Positions 37,455-46,400 of a DNA stretch of 64,000 nucleotides are shown in pieces. How positions within the stretch are numbered: the first letter of the stretch is position 1; each line of letters opens with the position of its first letter. The notes under the pieces are model-generated. The model was not told where the DNA came from, ran no database searches, and saw only the letters and a list, made by a program, of their open reading frames with translations. The stretch spans positions 400,540 through 464,539 of the forward strand of contig JAHBTS010000003.1 of the NCBI GenBank assembly GCA_019638515.1, given 5' to 3'. The DNA comes from Chitinophagales bacterium (GTDB lineage: Bacteria; Bacteroidota; Bacteroidia; Chitinophagales; LD1). The translations under genes and the position numbers were made by a program.

Positions 37455-38150
37455 TTACTCCATGAGTATTCCTTTTTCTTGAATAACCATGCCGCTTTCG
37501 CAACGCAATATTTTTGCAGGATAGCGGTTAATAAGTTGGTAGTTGTGCGTTGCCATAAGAATGGCTGTATTGTGTTCTCTGTTTATGCGAATAAGCAAAC
37601 GCATAATTTCTTCGCTCATTTCGGGATCTAAATTACCGGTAGGTTCATCGGCCAATATCAAGGGCGGATTATTGAGCAGTGCGCGTGCAATTACCAAGCG
37701 CTGCTGTTCGCCACCACTAAGGTTTAGCGGATATTTGTTCACTTTATCGCCCAAACCAAATTCTGCCAATTGCTCACTTATTCTGGTTTCGATAGAATCG
37801 GCACTTTCCCAACCAGTGGCTCTTAGCACAAACTCTAGGTTTTCGAAAACGGTAAGATGATGCAGCAACTGAAAATCCTGAAATACAATGCCGAGTTTTC
37901 TGCGCAGCAGCGGAATATCTCCGGTGCTCATGTTGCTTAAATTAAAACCGCATACGGTTGCCTTGCCCGAAGTAATTGGCAGGTCGGCATACAATGTTTT
38001 CATTAAACTGCTCTTGCCGCTACCTGTTTTTCCAATAAGGTAAAAAAAATCGCCTTGTTGAACTTCAAACGAAACATCGGTGAGTACAGCGTTTCCACTT
38101 TGTTTTATACTCACTCCTTCATAAGTAATTACTGTTTCTTCTGCACTCAT
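37455..38150 (-). CDS. ftsE: Cell-division ABC transporter ATP-binding protein FtsE
   Basis: A 231-residue ATPase with Walker A GKTGSGKSS (residues ~40-48), signature LSGGEQQRLVIARALL and Walker B LILADEPTGNLD. The close spacing of motifs and FQDFQLLHHLTVFENLEFVLRATGW are the FtsE subgroup. FtsE with FtsX regulates peptidoglycan hydrolases at the septum. FtsX is not adjacent in this window. Confidence 0.85.
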   Translation of the reverse strand: MSAEETVITYEGVSIKQSGNAVLTDVSFEVQQGDFFYLIGKTGSGKSSLMKTLYADLPITSGKATVCGFNLSNMSTGDIPLLRRKLGIVFQDFQLLHHLTVFENLEFVLRATGWESADSIETRISEQLAEFGLGDKVNKYPLNLSGGEQQRLVIARALLNNPPLILADEPTGNLDPEMSEEIMRLLIRINREHNTAILMATHNYQLINRYPAKILRCESGMVIQEKGILME

Positions 38151-38186
38151 GGCAGCTAAGATAGAAGAAAAGAAAAATGAAACACT

Positions 38187-39149
38187 TTATTTCTCGAACG
38201 GATGTTTCTCCAACGGCAATTTGGCAAATGGATGATAATCGCCCGATAGACCTTTTGGTTGCTGAGTTCTAATTTCTTGTACTATTTGAATAGAAGGCAT
38301 AGCTTCCATTAACCCAAAGCCTTTTCCGTTGAGTACGTTTTTATAGCTTTCGGTATGCAGCTCTGTAAAGCCATCGCTGAATTCTATTTCTTCACCTTCG
38401 AGCAACATGCTGCGGTAGGTGCGCTTTCCGGTAGCTTTTACTTCTTCGGGAATGGTATTGTAATTGATACTTAAGAACCAACGCACACGAGCTTTTTCAA
38501 ATTCTAAGAAACCTGCTGCGCGATCGTGTGTGTGTAAATGCACAATATTGTTTTGCACTTTACCAAAAATAAATCCCAGCATATCGTAGAAGTGAACACC
38601 AATATTGGTAGCTATACCGCCACTCTTAGAGGTATCGCCTTTCCAACTGGTAAAGTACCAATTGCCACGGGAAGTTATATAGGTTAAGTCTAATTCATAC
38701 TTAGTATCGCGGGGAGTTTCTTCTACACGTTTTTTTAAGGCTATAATGCTTGGATGCAAGCGCAACTGAAGAATATTGTACACTCTTTTTCCTGTTTCTT
38801 TTTCAAACTCAGAAAGCGATTCTATGTTCCAAGGATTAAGTACCAACGGCTTTTCGCAAATAACATCGGCACCGTTTTTTAAACCAAAACGAATATGCGA
38901 ATCGTGCAAAAAATTGGGAGAACAAATACTTGCATAGTGAATAGGATTACCCATTCTTTTTAGTTTATCTACATGCCTGTCGAATCTTTCAAACTCGGTA
39001 AAAAAGCTGGCATTAGGAAAGTAAGAATCTATTAAACCCACACTATCGAATCTATCTACGGCTGCTACTAAATCGTTTCCGGTATCTTTAATAGCTTTCA
39101 TGTGGCGAGGTGCTATGTATCCGGCAGCACCAATCAATGCAAAATTCAT
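38187..39149 (-). CDS. Gfo/Idh/MocA oxidoreductase, WlbA/WbpB-like UDP-GlcNAcA dehydrogenase
   Basis: The 320-residue NAD-dependent dehydrogenase starts at ATG 39149 (MNFALIGAAGYIAPRHMKAIKDTG), the Rossmann opening of the WlbA/WbpB group. The active-site EKP is in VICEKPLVLNPWN, and ITSRGNWYFTSWKGD, ATNIGVHFYDMLGFIFGK and RVRWFLSINYNTIPEEVK also follow that group. It would oxidise UDP-N-acetyl-glucosaminuronate at C3, an early step to surface diamino sugars. Partner genes are not in this window. The call is based on remembered WlbA sequence similarity. Confidence 0.8.
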   Translation of the reverse strand: MNFALIGAAGYIAPRHMKAIKDTGNDLVAAVDRFDSVGLIDSYFPNASFFTEFERFDRHVDKLKRMGNPIHYASICSPNFLHDSHIRFGLKNGADVICEKPLVLNPWNIESLSEFEKETGKRVYNILQLRLHPSIIALKKRVEETPRDTKYELDLTYITSRGNWYFTSWKGDTSKSGGIATNIGVHFYDMLGFIFGKVQNNIVHLHTHDRAAGFLEFEKARVRWFLSINYNTIPEEVKATGKRTYRSMLLEGEEIEFSDGFTELHTESYKNVLNGKGFGLMEAMPSIQIVQEIRTQQPKGLSGDYHPFAKLPLEKHPFEK

Positions 39150-39179
39150 TTTTTCTACTTCTATCTTATTTAAGTGCAA

Positions 39180-39187
39180 CAAAGGTA
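39180..39187 (-). promoter_or_regulatory. Putative -7 box TACCTTTG for the WlbA-like gene
   Basis: Exact TAnnTTTG on the minus strand, 30 nt before ATG 39149; it supports that start over the ORF start at 39182. Confidence 0.45.
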
Positions 39188-39242
39188 AAATGAATTTACA
39201 TACAAACTCAATTCAAATGATTTTCTTCGAAAAAAAAGCAAT

Positions 39243-40103
39243 ATGATTCCGGCAGCCGAATTAATAATAAATCCTGATGGCAGTATTTACCACCTTCAAT
39301 TATTGCCCGAAGAAATTGCTGATGTTATTTTTACTGTTGGCGATCCGGAACGCGTGCCGCAGGTGAGTAAGTATTTTGATGAAATTGAATTGGCGCGTAC
39401 ACACCGAGAGATTGTAACCCACACGGGATATATTGGAAAAAAGCGGGTATCGGTAATTTCTACCGGAATGGGAACCGATAATATTGATATTGTAATGAAT
39501 GAGCTTGATGCACTTGCTAATATTGACTTTGCCAGCAGAGAAGTTAAACCACAACAAAAATCTTACACCATTGTGCGCATCGGCACTTCGGGTTCAATAC
39601 AAAAAGATATACCGCTCGATTCACTTTTAATTTCTGAAAAGGCAGTTGGTTTTGACCCGCTAATGCATTACTATGCGCACACGCCAAGCGATACTTTATT
39701 TGAGCAGCAGGTGCTTGAGTTTATAGCCGACAATCGGTTTAATATACCTTGCTATACAGCACAAGCAGCAAGCGAATTGGTAGAAGTTTTTAGCGATTTT
39801 GAGAGGGGCATTACTATTTCTGCTCCGGGCTTTTATGCACCACAAGGCAGAAAGCTCCGCGCCCAGCCCGCCAAAGAAAACCTGGTAGAAAAATTAGCTG
39901 CTTTTAGGTATGGTTCTTTGCGGTTCACCAATCTTGAAATGGAAACAGCAGGAATTTATGCGCTTGGCAATGTATTGGGACACCGATGCCTTTCTGTAAA
40001 TGCCATTTTAGCAAACCGCTTAGATGGTACATTTAGTTCCAATCCTCAAAAAATTATCAATACTATGATTGAAAAAGTATTGGAACGTGCAGCTTTGCTG
40101 TAA
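39243..40103 (+). CDS. Nucleoside phosphorylase, uridine-phosphorylase type
   Basis: The 286-residue cytosolic enzyme of the PNP/UDP phosphorylase family has DVIFTVGDPERVPQVSKYF, VISTGMGTDNIDIVMNELDAL, VRIGTSGSIQKDIPLDSL, and the catalytic-site motif NLEMETAGIYALG. It splits a nucleoside with phosphate to base and ribose 1-phosphate for salvage. The sequence follows the uridine-phosphorylase-like branch; the exact base preference is uncertain. Its stop abuts the convergent LysM gene. Confidence 0.85.
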   Translation: MIPAAELIINPDGSIYHLQLLPEEIADVIFTVGDPERVPQVSKYFDEIELARTHREIVTHTGYIGKKRVSVISTGMGTDNIDIVMNELDALANIDFASREVKPQQKSYTIVRIGTSGSIQKDIPLDSLLISEKAVGFDPLMHYYAHTPSDTLFEQQVLEFIADNRFNIPCYTAQAASELVEVFSDFERGITISAPGFYAPQGRKLRAQPAKENLVEKLAAFRYGSLRFTNLEMETAGIYALGNVLGHRCLSVNAILANRLDGTFSSNPQKIINTMIEKVLERAALL

Positions 40104-41411
40104 CTATTGCTTTACAATAAGTTGCTGCCCTACTTTTAAGCCGCTATCGGAAAGGTTATTCCAACTCTTTAACTGCTGCACCGAAGTATTAAACATTCGT
40201 GCAATGCTGTAAAGTGTTTCTTTGGGTTGTACTTCGTAATAAGAAACGGAGTTTTCTTTTCCGCTATCGGATGCCAAACCATCGGCTGGCGGCATGTAGT
40301 TTTTGGTTGTAATGGGATTGTAAATACGATCGTTAGACGCTGTGAGTGTATTCTTTTCTACTGTATGTATTGCAGGTATTGCCACCGGAGGGTTTACTTC
40401 TTTTGCTTCTTTCAAATAGGCTTCGTAGAGCATAGTGCGCGGAGCTACGTTACTTTTTTGATGTAAATAGATGGTTTCTCCGGCAAGAGGCTGCTCGTTC
40501 ATTCGCATTCTATTTTTCTCGTATAGCTTATGAATTTTTATACCATGCTGCTGTGCAATCTGCCACATACTTTCTCCTTTCTTTACGGTATGAAATTCTG
40601 TATCGCCTACTTTCTTCTTATGTGCAAAATATACCCGATCTCCTGAGCCAAACACATCGCCATCTTCCATTTCGTTGTACGAGAGTATATCATCTAAACT
40701 CATGTGGTATTTTTCTGCTATTTGCTTGGGTGTAGCTTTTGTTTCAAGCACTATGCAGGGCACTCCGTTAAACGATCCTTTTTCTTGAAATTCCAACACT
40801 TCCGGCTTTTCGGTGGCTGCGGTAGTGGCAACCGATGCAGGAGTGGCTGCCGGTGTGCTTTTCTTAGCTACTATATTTTGAAGATTATCGTAATCGTGCA
40901 GGCGGTATTCGTCTATAAGCCGGATAAGGATTTCGGGATACTTAGGATTGGTAGCATAGCCTGCTGCTTTTAAACCGTATGCCCAATTTTTGTAATCGGT
41001 TCTATCGAGCGTAAACAACCCGGCATAGCGAGGTCGCGAAGTAAGAAAATCGGAATGGTCGCGGTAAGAATGCTCGGCAGAATTGTAAATTCTAAAACAC
41101 TCGCCTTTAGCATCGTCATCGTAAGTATAGCCGGGTCCGGTCCATTCCTTATGGCATTTAATACCAAAATGGTTTTTGGCATCGGTTGCCAACACCGATT
41201 TTCCGCAGTTAGATTCGTGAATGCCTTGTGCCAAAGTAATGCTGGCGGGAATTCCTGCGCGCAACATTTCTTCTTGTGCAATGCTTTTGTATGTTTCTAT
41301 ATAATTTAAAATATCGGGCGATGGCGTGGCAGTTTGCGCCTTGCTGCTTATAGCAAAAACACAGGCAATAACTGCCAAAGCGCTGCGTAGGTTTATGTTT
41401 GAATTTTTCAT
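40104..41411 (-). CDS. Secreted glucosaminidase (GH73) with three LysM domains
   Basis: The 435-residue precursor starts at ATG 41411 (MKNSNINLRSALAVIACVFAISSKAQ, signal); the open frame to 41477 is not needed. Residues ~30-190 are a GH73-type glucosaminidase (ITLAQGIHESNCGKSVLATDAKNHFGIKCH, RPRYAGLFTLDRTDYKNWAYGLKAAGYAT). The rest has three LysM peptidoglycan-binding modules, at ~210-260, ~280-330 and ~385-435 (the last YYEVQPKETLYSIARMFNTSVQQLKSWNNLS). It should cleave the glycan strand of peptidoglycan at the cell wall. Confidence 0.92.
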   Translation of the reverse strand: MKNSNINLRSALAVIACVFAISSKAQTATPSPDILNYIETYKSIAQEEMLRAGIPASITLAQGIHESNCGKSVLATDAKNHFGIKCHKEWTGPGYTYDDDAKGECFRIYNSAEHSYRDHSDFLTSRPRYAGLFTLDRTDYKNWAYGLKAAGYATNPKYPEILIRLIDEYRLHDYDNLQNIVAKKSTPAATPASVATTAATEKPEVLEFQEKGSFNGVPCIVLETKATPKQIAEKYHMSLDDILSYNEMEDGDVFGSGDRVYFAHKKKVGDTEFHTVKKGESMWQIAQQHGIKIHKLYEKNRMRMNEQPLAGETIYLHQKSNVAPRTMLYEAYLKEAKEVNPPVAIPAIHTVEKNTLTASNDRIYNPITTKNYMPPADGLASDSGKENSVSYYEVQPKETLYSIARMFNTSVQQLKSWNNLSDSGLKVGQQLIVKQ

Positions 41412-41433
41412 AGCGCACACTTTACTCAAGTTG

Positions 41434-41441
41434 CAAAAGTA
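41434..41441 (-). promoter_or_regulatory. Putative -7 box TACTTTTG for the LysM glucosaminidase gene
   Basis: Exact TAnnTTTG on the minus strand, 22 nt before ATG 41411. Confidence 0.45.
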
Positions 41442-41537
41442 CGGTAAGTTGCTATGGTATAAACGAAATGTACACACCCAAAGTTGTGTACTGCCATATT
41501 TTTAGTGCATTAGCTATACACTTTATTGTTCTTTGCT

Positions 41538-42506
41538 TTAAACAGCTTTAAATACTTCTACAATTTTTTGAAACAGCGATTTTGGTTGCTGTGGTGCGGT
41601 AGGTGTGGCAACCTCTGCTTTAGGCTTTGCAGCTTCTATAAGTTGGCGTGCATTGGTTCTCTCAAAACGGCTTTCTAAAAAAGCTTTATCTATAGATGGA
41701 AAATTATAGTCCACCAGCCCGAGCGACTTGCCAACCTTAGGTCTATCGCGAATATTTTCGCCAAACTGTTCAAAGTTGGTCATAAAGTCGTTGTCTTGCG
41801 CAAAGGCTTCCAATTGCTGGCTTCCATGCAGTTCTTTATTCCAGTAATATGTTCGGTATTCGGAACTTTGATGCGTGAAATAAGTATTGGTTACAATACG
41901 AATTTTACTAGAATAATTAGGTGGAGAAAAATGAATGATGCTTTGATCGAAGAATACAGCTTGCCCTGCCTTTACTAAAACAGGCTGAAGGAAATCAATC
42001 ATATCGTCCATTACAGGCGCAAAGAACTCCGGAATGCTGCTGCCGCGATAGGTTGGAAACAACCTGTGGCTGCCGGGCAACACGAACAAAGCGCCATTCT
42101 CTATGGTTAAATCTACCAATGGCACCCAAATATTGATACCGGTAAAACGACTTTCGTCCACCAAACTCATATCTTGGTGAACACACATGCCACTTTCGGG
42201 ACCGGGGCTTTTTACAATAAATGCACCAAATACCACTTTTATGTTGTGGCAATACTTTTCTATACTGCGATTGCCAATTCTTCGAATTTCGCTATCGGCT
42301 TGGTGCCTATAGCTTTTATCTTGCGAAAAAGTGCTTGGAAAGAATCCTTTTTCATCTACCGGATGTAGTGTATGATATACAGCTTCAAGTTCTTTAATTT
42401 CTTCGGGTGTATAAAACGGAAGGATTACAAAACCATTTTTTTCGAAACTGGCTTGGTGCTGCTCTTCTTTAAAAACACTCAACATTTTATCGGGAAACTG
42501 AAACAT
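41538..42506 (-). CDS. Phytanoyl-CoA dioxygenase (PhyH)-like Fe(II)/2-oxoglutarate oxygenase
   Basis: A 322-residue oxygenase with the metal triad His110 and Asp112 (CVHQDMS) and His192 (IIHFSPPN), plus Arg203 in KIRIV as the probable 2-oxoglutarate anchor. The fold is typical of PhyH (NGFVILPFYTPEEIKELEAVYH, GSHRLFPTYRG). The substrate is unknown. The C-terminal ~40 residues are a low-complexity tail (PKAEVATPTAPQQPKSLFQKIVEVFKAV) that ends in a short amphipathic helix. Confidence 0.85.
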   Translation of the reverse strand: MFQFPDKMLSVFKEEQHQASFEKNGFVILPFYTPEEIKELEAVYHTLHPVDEKGFFPSTFSQDKSYRHQADSEIRRIGNRSIEKYCHNIKVVFGAFIVKSPGPESGMCVHQDMSLVDESRFTGINIWVPLVDLTIENGALFVLPGSHRLFPTYRGSSIPEFFAPVMDDMIDFLQPVLVKAGQAVFFDQSIIHFSPPNYSSKIRIVTNTYFTHQSSEYRTYYWNKELHGSQQLEAFAQDNDFMTNFEQFGENIRDRPKVGKSLGLVDYNFPSIDKAFLESRFERTNARQLIEAAKPKAEVATPTAPQQPKSLFQKIVEVFKAV

Positions 42507-42644
42507 GGCAGATGCTATTTAATTTCTTTATTACAAGCTGTAAAACTATATGTGCATTCAAAACAATAAAAGTTTTCTACATAACTGAAATTATACTTCT
42601 ATTCTTTAGTATGGTAGTGCAAATTCAATTTTTATCAATAAAAA

Positions 42645-42674
42645 AATCCCCCTCCACTTTCGCAGAGAGGGATT
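42645..42674 (-). terminator. Terminator of the first giant cargo gene (shared 3' module)
   Basis: A 10-bp stem (42645-42654 with 42665-42674, one wobble), loop CACTTTCGCA, followed on the minus strand by seven T. It is nearly the same sequence as the one at 63942-63971. Confidence 0.88.
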
Positions 42675-42693
42675 AAACAAAACTCTAAAATGA

Positions 42694-43467
42694 CTACTGC
42701 TTTACAAAACTCTTTACAGCTGTGTTGCCATTAGTAGTGGTAAGGTGTATAAAGTAAGTTGATGCTGCCAATTTGCTCACATCTATCTGTGTCTGTTTAG
42801 CTTCGTTTACTGCTTGGGTAAATACTTTTCTTCCAAACAAATCAACTATTGCTATGCTCAACAGCACCTCTTCGCTTGATACTTGCAATACGGTTGTAGC
42901 GGGGTTTGGATATACTTCGCTTCTAAAGTTCGATACTTCTTTTATGCCCACGCCTGTTACCGTTACTACCGATGAATATGCCGAGCAACCATTTGCATCG
43001 GTTACTGCTACTGTGTAGTTTCCGTTTTGATTTGCCGTATGGCTTTGGCTTGTTGCATTGCTAATGTCGGAGCCGTTGAACTGCCATTGATACGATGCAA
43101 ATACTTGCGTAGAAAGCACATTGCCATTTTGCGTAATGGTTGGTTGTGGCAATTGGTTTACGGTAAGTGTAAGTGTTACAATACTATCGCAGCCGCCTGC
43201 CGAAACAAGTGTATCCATGTATTGCCCGCCTTGGGTAAGCTGTTGCCCGTTGAAGGTGTAGCTATCTCCGGCACATATTGATGCGCTTGTACTTCCTGTT
43301 ACAAAACTGTTTACCGCTAAGTTCAATGTAACAAAACTATCGCAGCCTAAAACCGTTTGCAGTGTATCGAAATACTGACCTGCTTGCGTAAGTTGCTGAC
43401 CGTTGAAAGTGTAGCTCTGGCCGTTGCAGATTCCGGCATTCACTGTAGTTTCAATCTTGTTGAGTAC
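42694..43467 (-). repeat. 774-bp duplicate, copy 1 (matches 51638-52411)
   Basis: The last 257 codons of the two giant genes are collinear without indels. The two proteins differ at only seven residues here (V/I, N/S, V/A, F/Y, K/M, E/D, L/M). Similarity ends abruptly at GAGTAC. It covers the sorting domain, an Ig module and two GCDSF/GCDSI repeats. Confidence 0.93.
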
Positions 43468-46400
43468 GGTAAGGTTCAATGTAATAAAGCTATCGCAGCC
43501 CAAAACAGTTTGCAGTGTATCGAAATACTGACCTGCTTGCGTAAGCTGCTGGCCATTGAACGTGTAGCTCTGTCCGCTGCAGATGCTTTGGCTGATGGTG
43601 CTCTCTGCTTTAGGTCTGATGGTGAGGTTGAGCGTAATGATGCTGTCGCAGCCGCCTGCTGTTTGTACCGTGTCTTTGTAGGTGCCGCTCTGCGTTAATG
43701 TCTGGTTGTTGAAGCTGATGCTTTCACCAAAGCAGATGGTTTCACTTACGCTGCCCTGTAAGGCCGGGGTAACCGTTACGTTTAGCGTGATGATGCTGTC
43801 ACAGCCTGCTGCATTGGTTAGCGTGTCGCGGTAGGTGCCGCTCTGGCTGATGGTTTGGCCGTTGAAGCTGATGCTCTGACCACTGCATATTGTTTGATTC
43901 TGTGTGGCGGCACTTTGTTGTTTTACCGTTACTGTTTGTGTGGCACTTGCCGTGCAGTTAGCACCAATGCTTACCGTTACTGTATAAGTAGTGGTTGCTG
44001 TTAGTGAAACAGTGATGGAGGCTGTTGTCTGGTTGTTGCTCCATGTGTAGGTGTTACCGCCATTGGCTGTTAATGTTACACTTCCTCCGGCACAAACCGA
44101 AGTTGCTCCGCTAATGCTTGCCGTAGGTGCACTTTGAACGCTCACAGTTTGCGATGCTGTGGCTGTACATCCGCCTGCTCCGGTTACTGTAACCGTATAA
44201 GTAGTGGTTGCTGTTGGCGTGAAAGTTGCCTGTGCATTTGTTCCACCAAAATTGCTCCACGCATATGTTCCTCCACCGCTGGCTGTAAGGGTGGCATTCA
44301 ATCCGCTACATATTGTTGTTGGGCCATTAATCGATGCGTTCGGTATTGGATTAACCGCAACTGTAGTGGAGGCTGTTGCCGTACAGTTATTTGCATTGGT
44401 AACGGTTACGGTGTAAGTGGTGGTAGCCGTTGGGGTTACCGTTTTGCTTGCGCCACTGCCTAAGCTGTTGCTCCAGGCGTAGGTGCCGCCTCCGCTGGCC
44501 GTCAGTGTCTGGCTTGCGCCATTGCATATAGCAGGGCTAGCCGGGGTGATGCCTGCGGTAGGATTAGCGTTTACCGTAACAAGACGTGAAGCTGTTGCCG
44601 TGCAGTTGTTGCCATCTGTTACCGTAACCGTATAGGTGGTAGTGGTTGCCGGGCTGAAGGTGGCTTGTGCATTGCTGCCGCCACTGTTGCTCCATGCATA
44701 ACTTGTTCCTCCGCTGGCGGTAAGCGTTGCACTTTGTCCATTACAAATCGTTGCTGTTGCAGGGATGATAGCTGCGGTTGGATTGGCGTTTACCGTTACT
44801 TGTCTGCTGGCTGTGGCCGTACAGTTATTTGCATTGGTAACCGTTACGGTGTAAGTAGTAGTTGTTGTTGGGCTGAAGGTGGCTGCTGCATTGCTGCCTC
44901 CGCTGTTGCTCCAGGCGTATGTGCCGCCTCCGCTCGCAGTGAGCGTGGCACTTTGGCCGTTGCATATAGTCACCGTGGATGGCGTGATAGCTGCGGTTGG
45001 ATTAGCGTTAACCGTTATTTGTCTGCTGGCTGTGGCCGTACAGTTGTTTGCATTGGTAACTGTTACGGTATAAGTGGTAGTTGTTGCCGGGCTGAAGGTG
45101 GCTTGTGCATTGCTGCCGCCACTGTTGCTCCATACATAGCTTGTTCCTCCGCTGGCGGTCAGGGTGGCGCTTTGTCCGTTGCAAATCGTTGCTGTTGCAG
45201 GGGTAATAGCTGCAACAGGTGCAGATAGCACTGTTAACACAGCTGCCTGAGAGGTAATGGTTCCACAGTTGCCGCCTATAATATCAACAGTGTAGCTACC
45301 TGTGTCGGCAGTACTCACGTTATTTCTGGTGTAGGTTGCAGCAGTGGCCCCGTTGATGATTACACCACCTTTTTTCCACTGATAAGTTACTGTAGCTCCC
45401 TGCGTGGCAACAGTAAACGTTGCACTTGAACCCGGGCACACCGATTGGCTTTGCGGCTGTTGTGTAATGGTAATATTACCGGCACCCACAGTTATGTTGA
45501 ATGTAGTAGAAGTTACTTCTGTACATCCTCCTATTACAACACAATTGTATGCTCCCTGATTAGATGCTTGTGCATTGGTGATTTGTAAGTTGGCAGTGTT
45601 AGCCCCGCTTACATTACCTCCATTGTTGATAGGATTACCATTGAATGTCCATTGATAACGTAGGTTAACACCGGAAACCGCTAATCCGGTAACGGACAGG
45701 TTGATAGTTTGTCCAACACAAACATTACTTGGAGCCGCAGTACCCGCACCAATATCCGGTAAGCGATACAAACCTTTTACTTCTGCTTCGCTTAGTGCGC
45801 GATTATATACACGGATATCATCTAAATCAATACTCTGCGAAGGGAAGAAATCTCTGAGAGAAACACTGTTATTGATAGGTCTGAACTGTGTTATCAATTG
45901 ATCATCTACATATATTTTACAATAGCTGCCATCGTGTGTAACTGTAACCATTCTCCACTGTGTGGGCAGTAATACGTTTACATTATTAACACCATACGGT
46001 TGTCCGTTGGCTTGACCCAAATCAAATCCAACCCCATTGCCGAACTTATAGAGATTAACGCCTGTTGCTCCCAGTTCACTTACCATAGCAAAAGATCCGG
46101 CACCGTAAAAGTTCATCCAGTAACTGAGTGTGAAAGGGGAAGCTGTAATTTGAGGCATCTGTACATTTGAGTTACTTATCTTTCGAAAAGCTCTGCTGCC
46201 TTGTCCATATCTATCTACCACATACGTGCCGGAAGCTGTTAGTGCTGCCCCACCTAACTCATCGGCTGTGCTGTTATTGAGGCGATAATGTCTTACTAAT
46301 CCGGTGTTGTAAAAAGTTGACGGCAACTGAACAACATTCACGGTTTTTTCAACAGAGGCGCATCCCTTGCGTAGATTAATGGTATAGTTGGTAAAGTCTG

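Noticed and set aside
43915..45225. Regular 219-bp spacing, considered as CRISPR or satellite DNA
   Set aside because: The period is a protein repeat in frame with the giant gene; units are too long and too diverged for a CRISPR.
44134..45228. Plus-strand frames of 109-187 codons across the giant gene repeats
   Set aside because: They arise from the repetitive Thr/Ala/Ser-rich coding sequence read backwards; Cys/Gly-rich nonsense without signal or domain.
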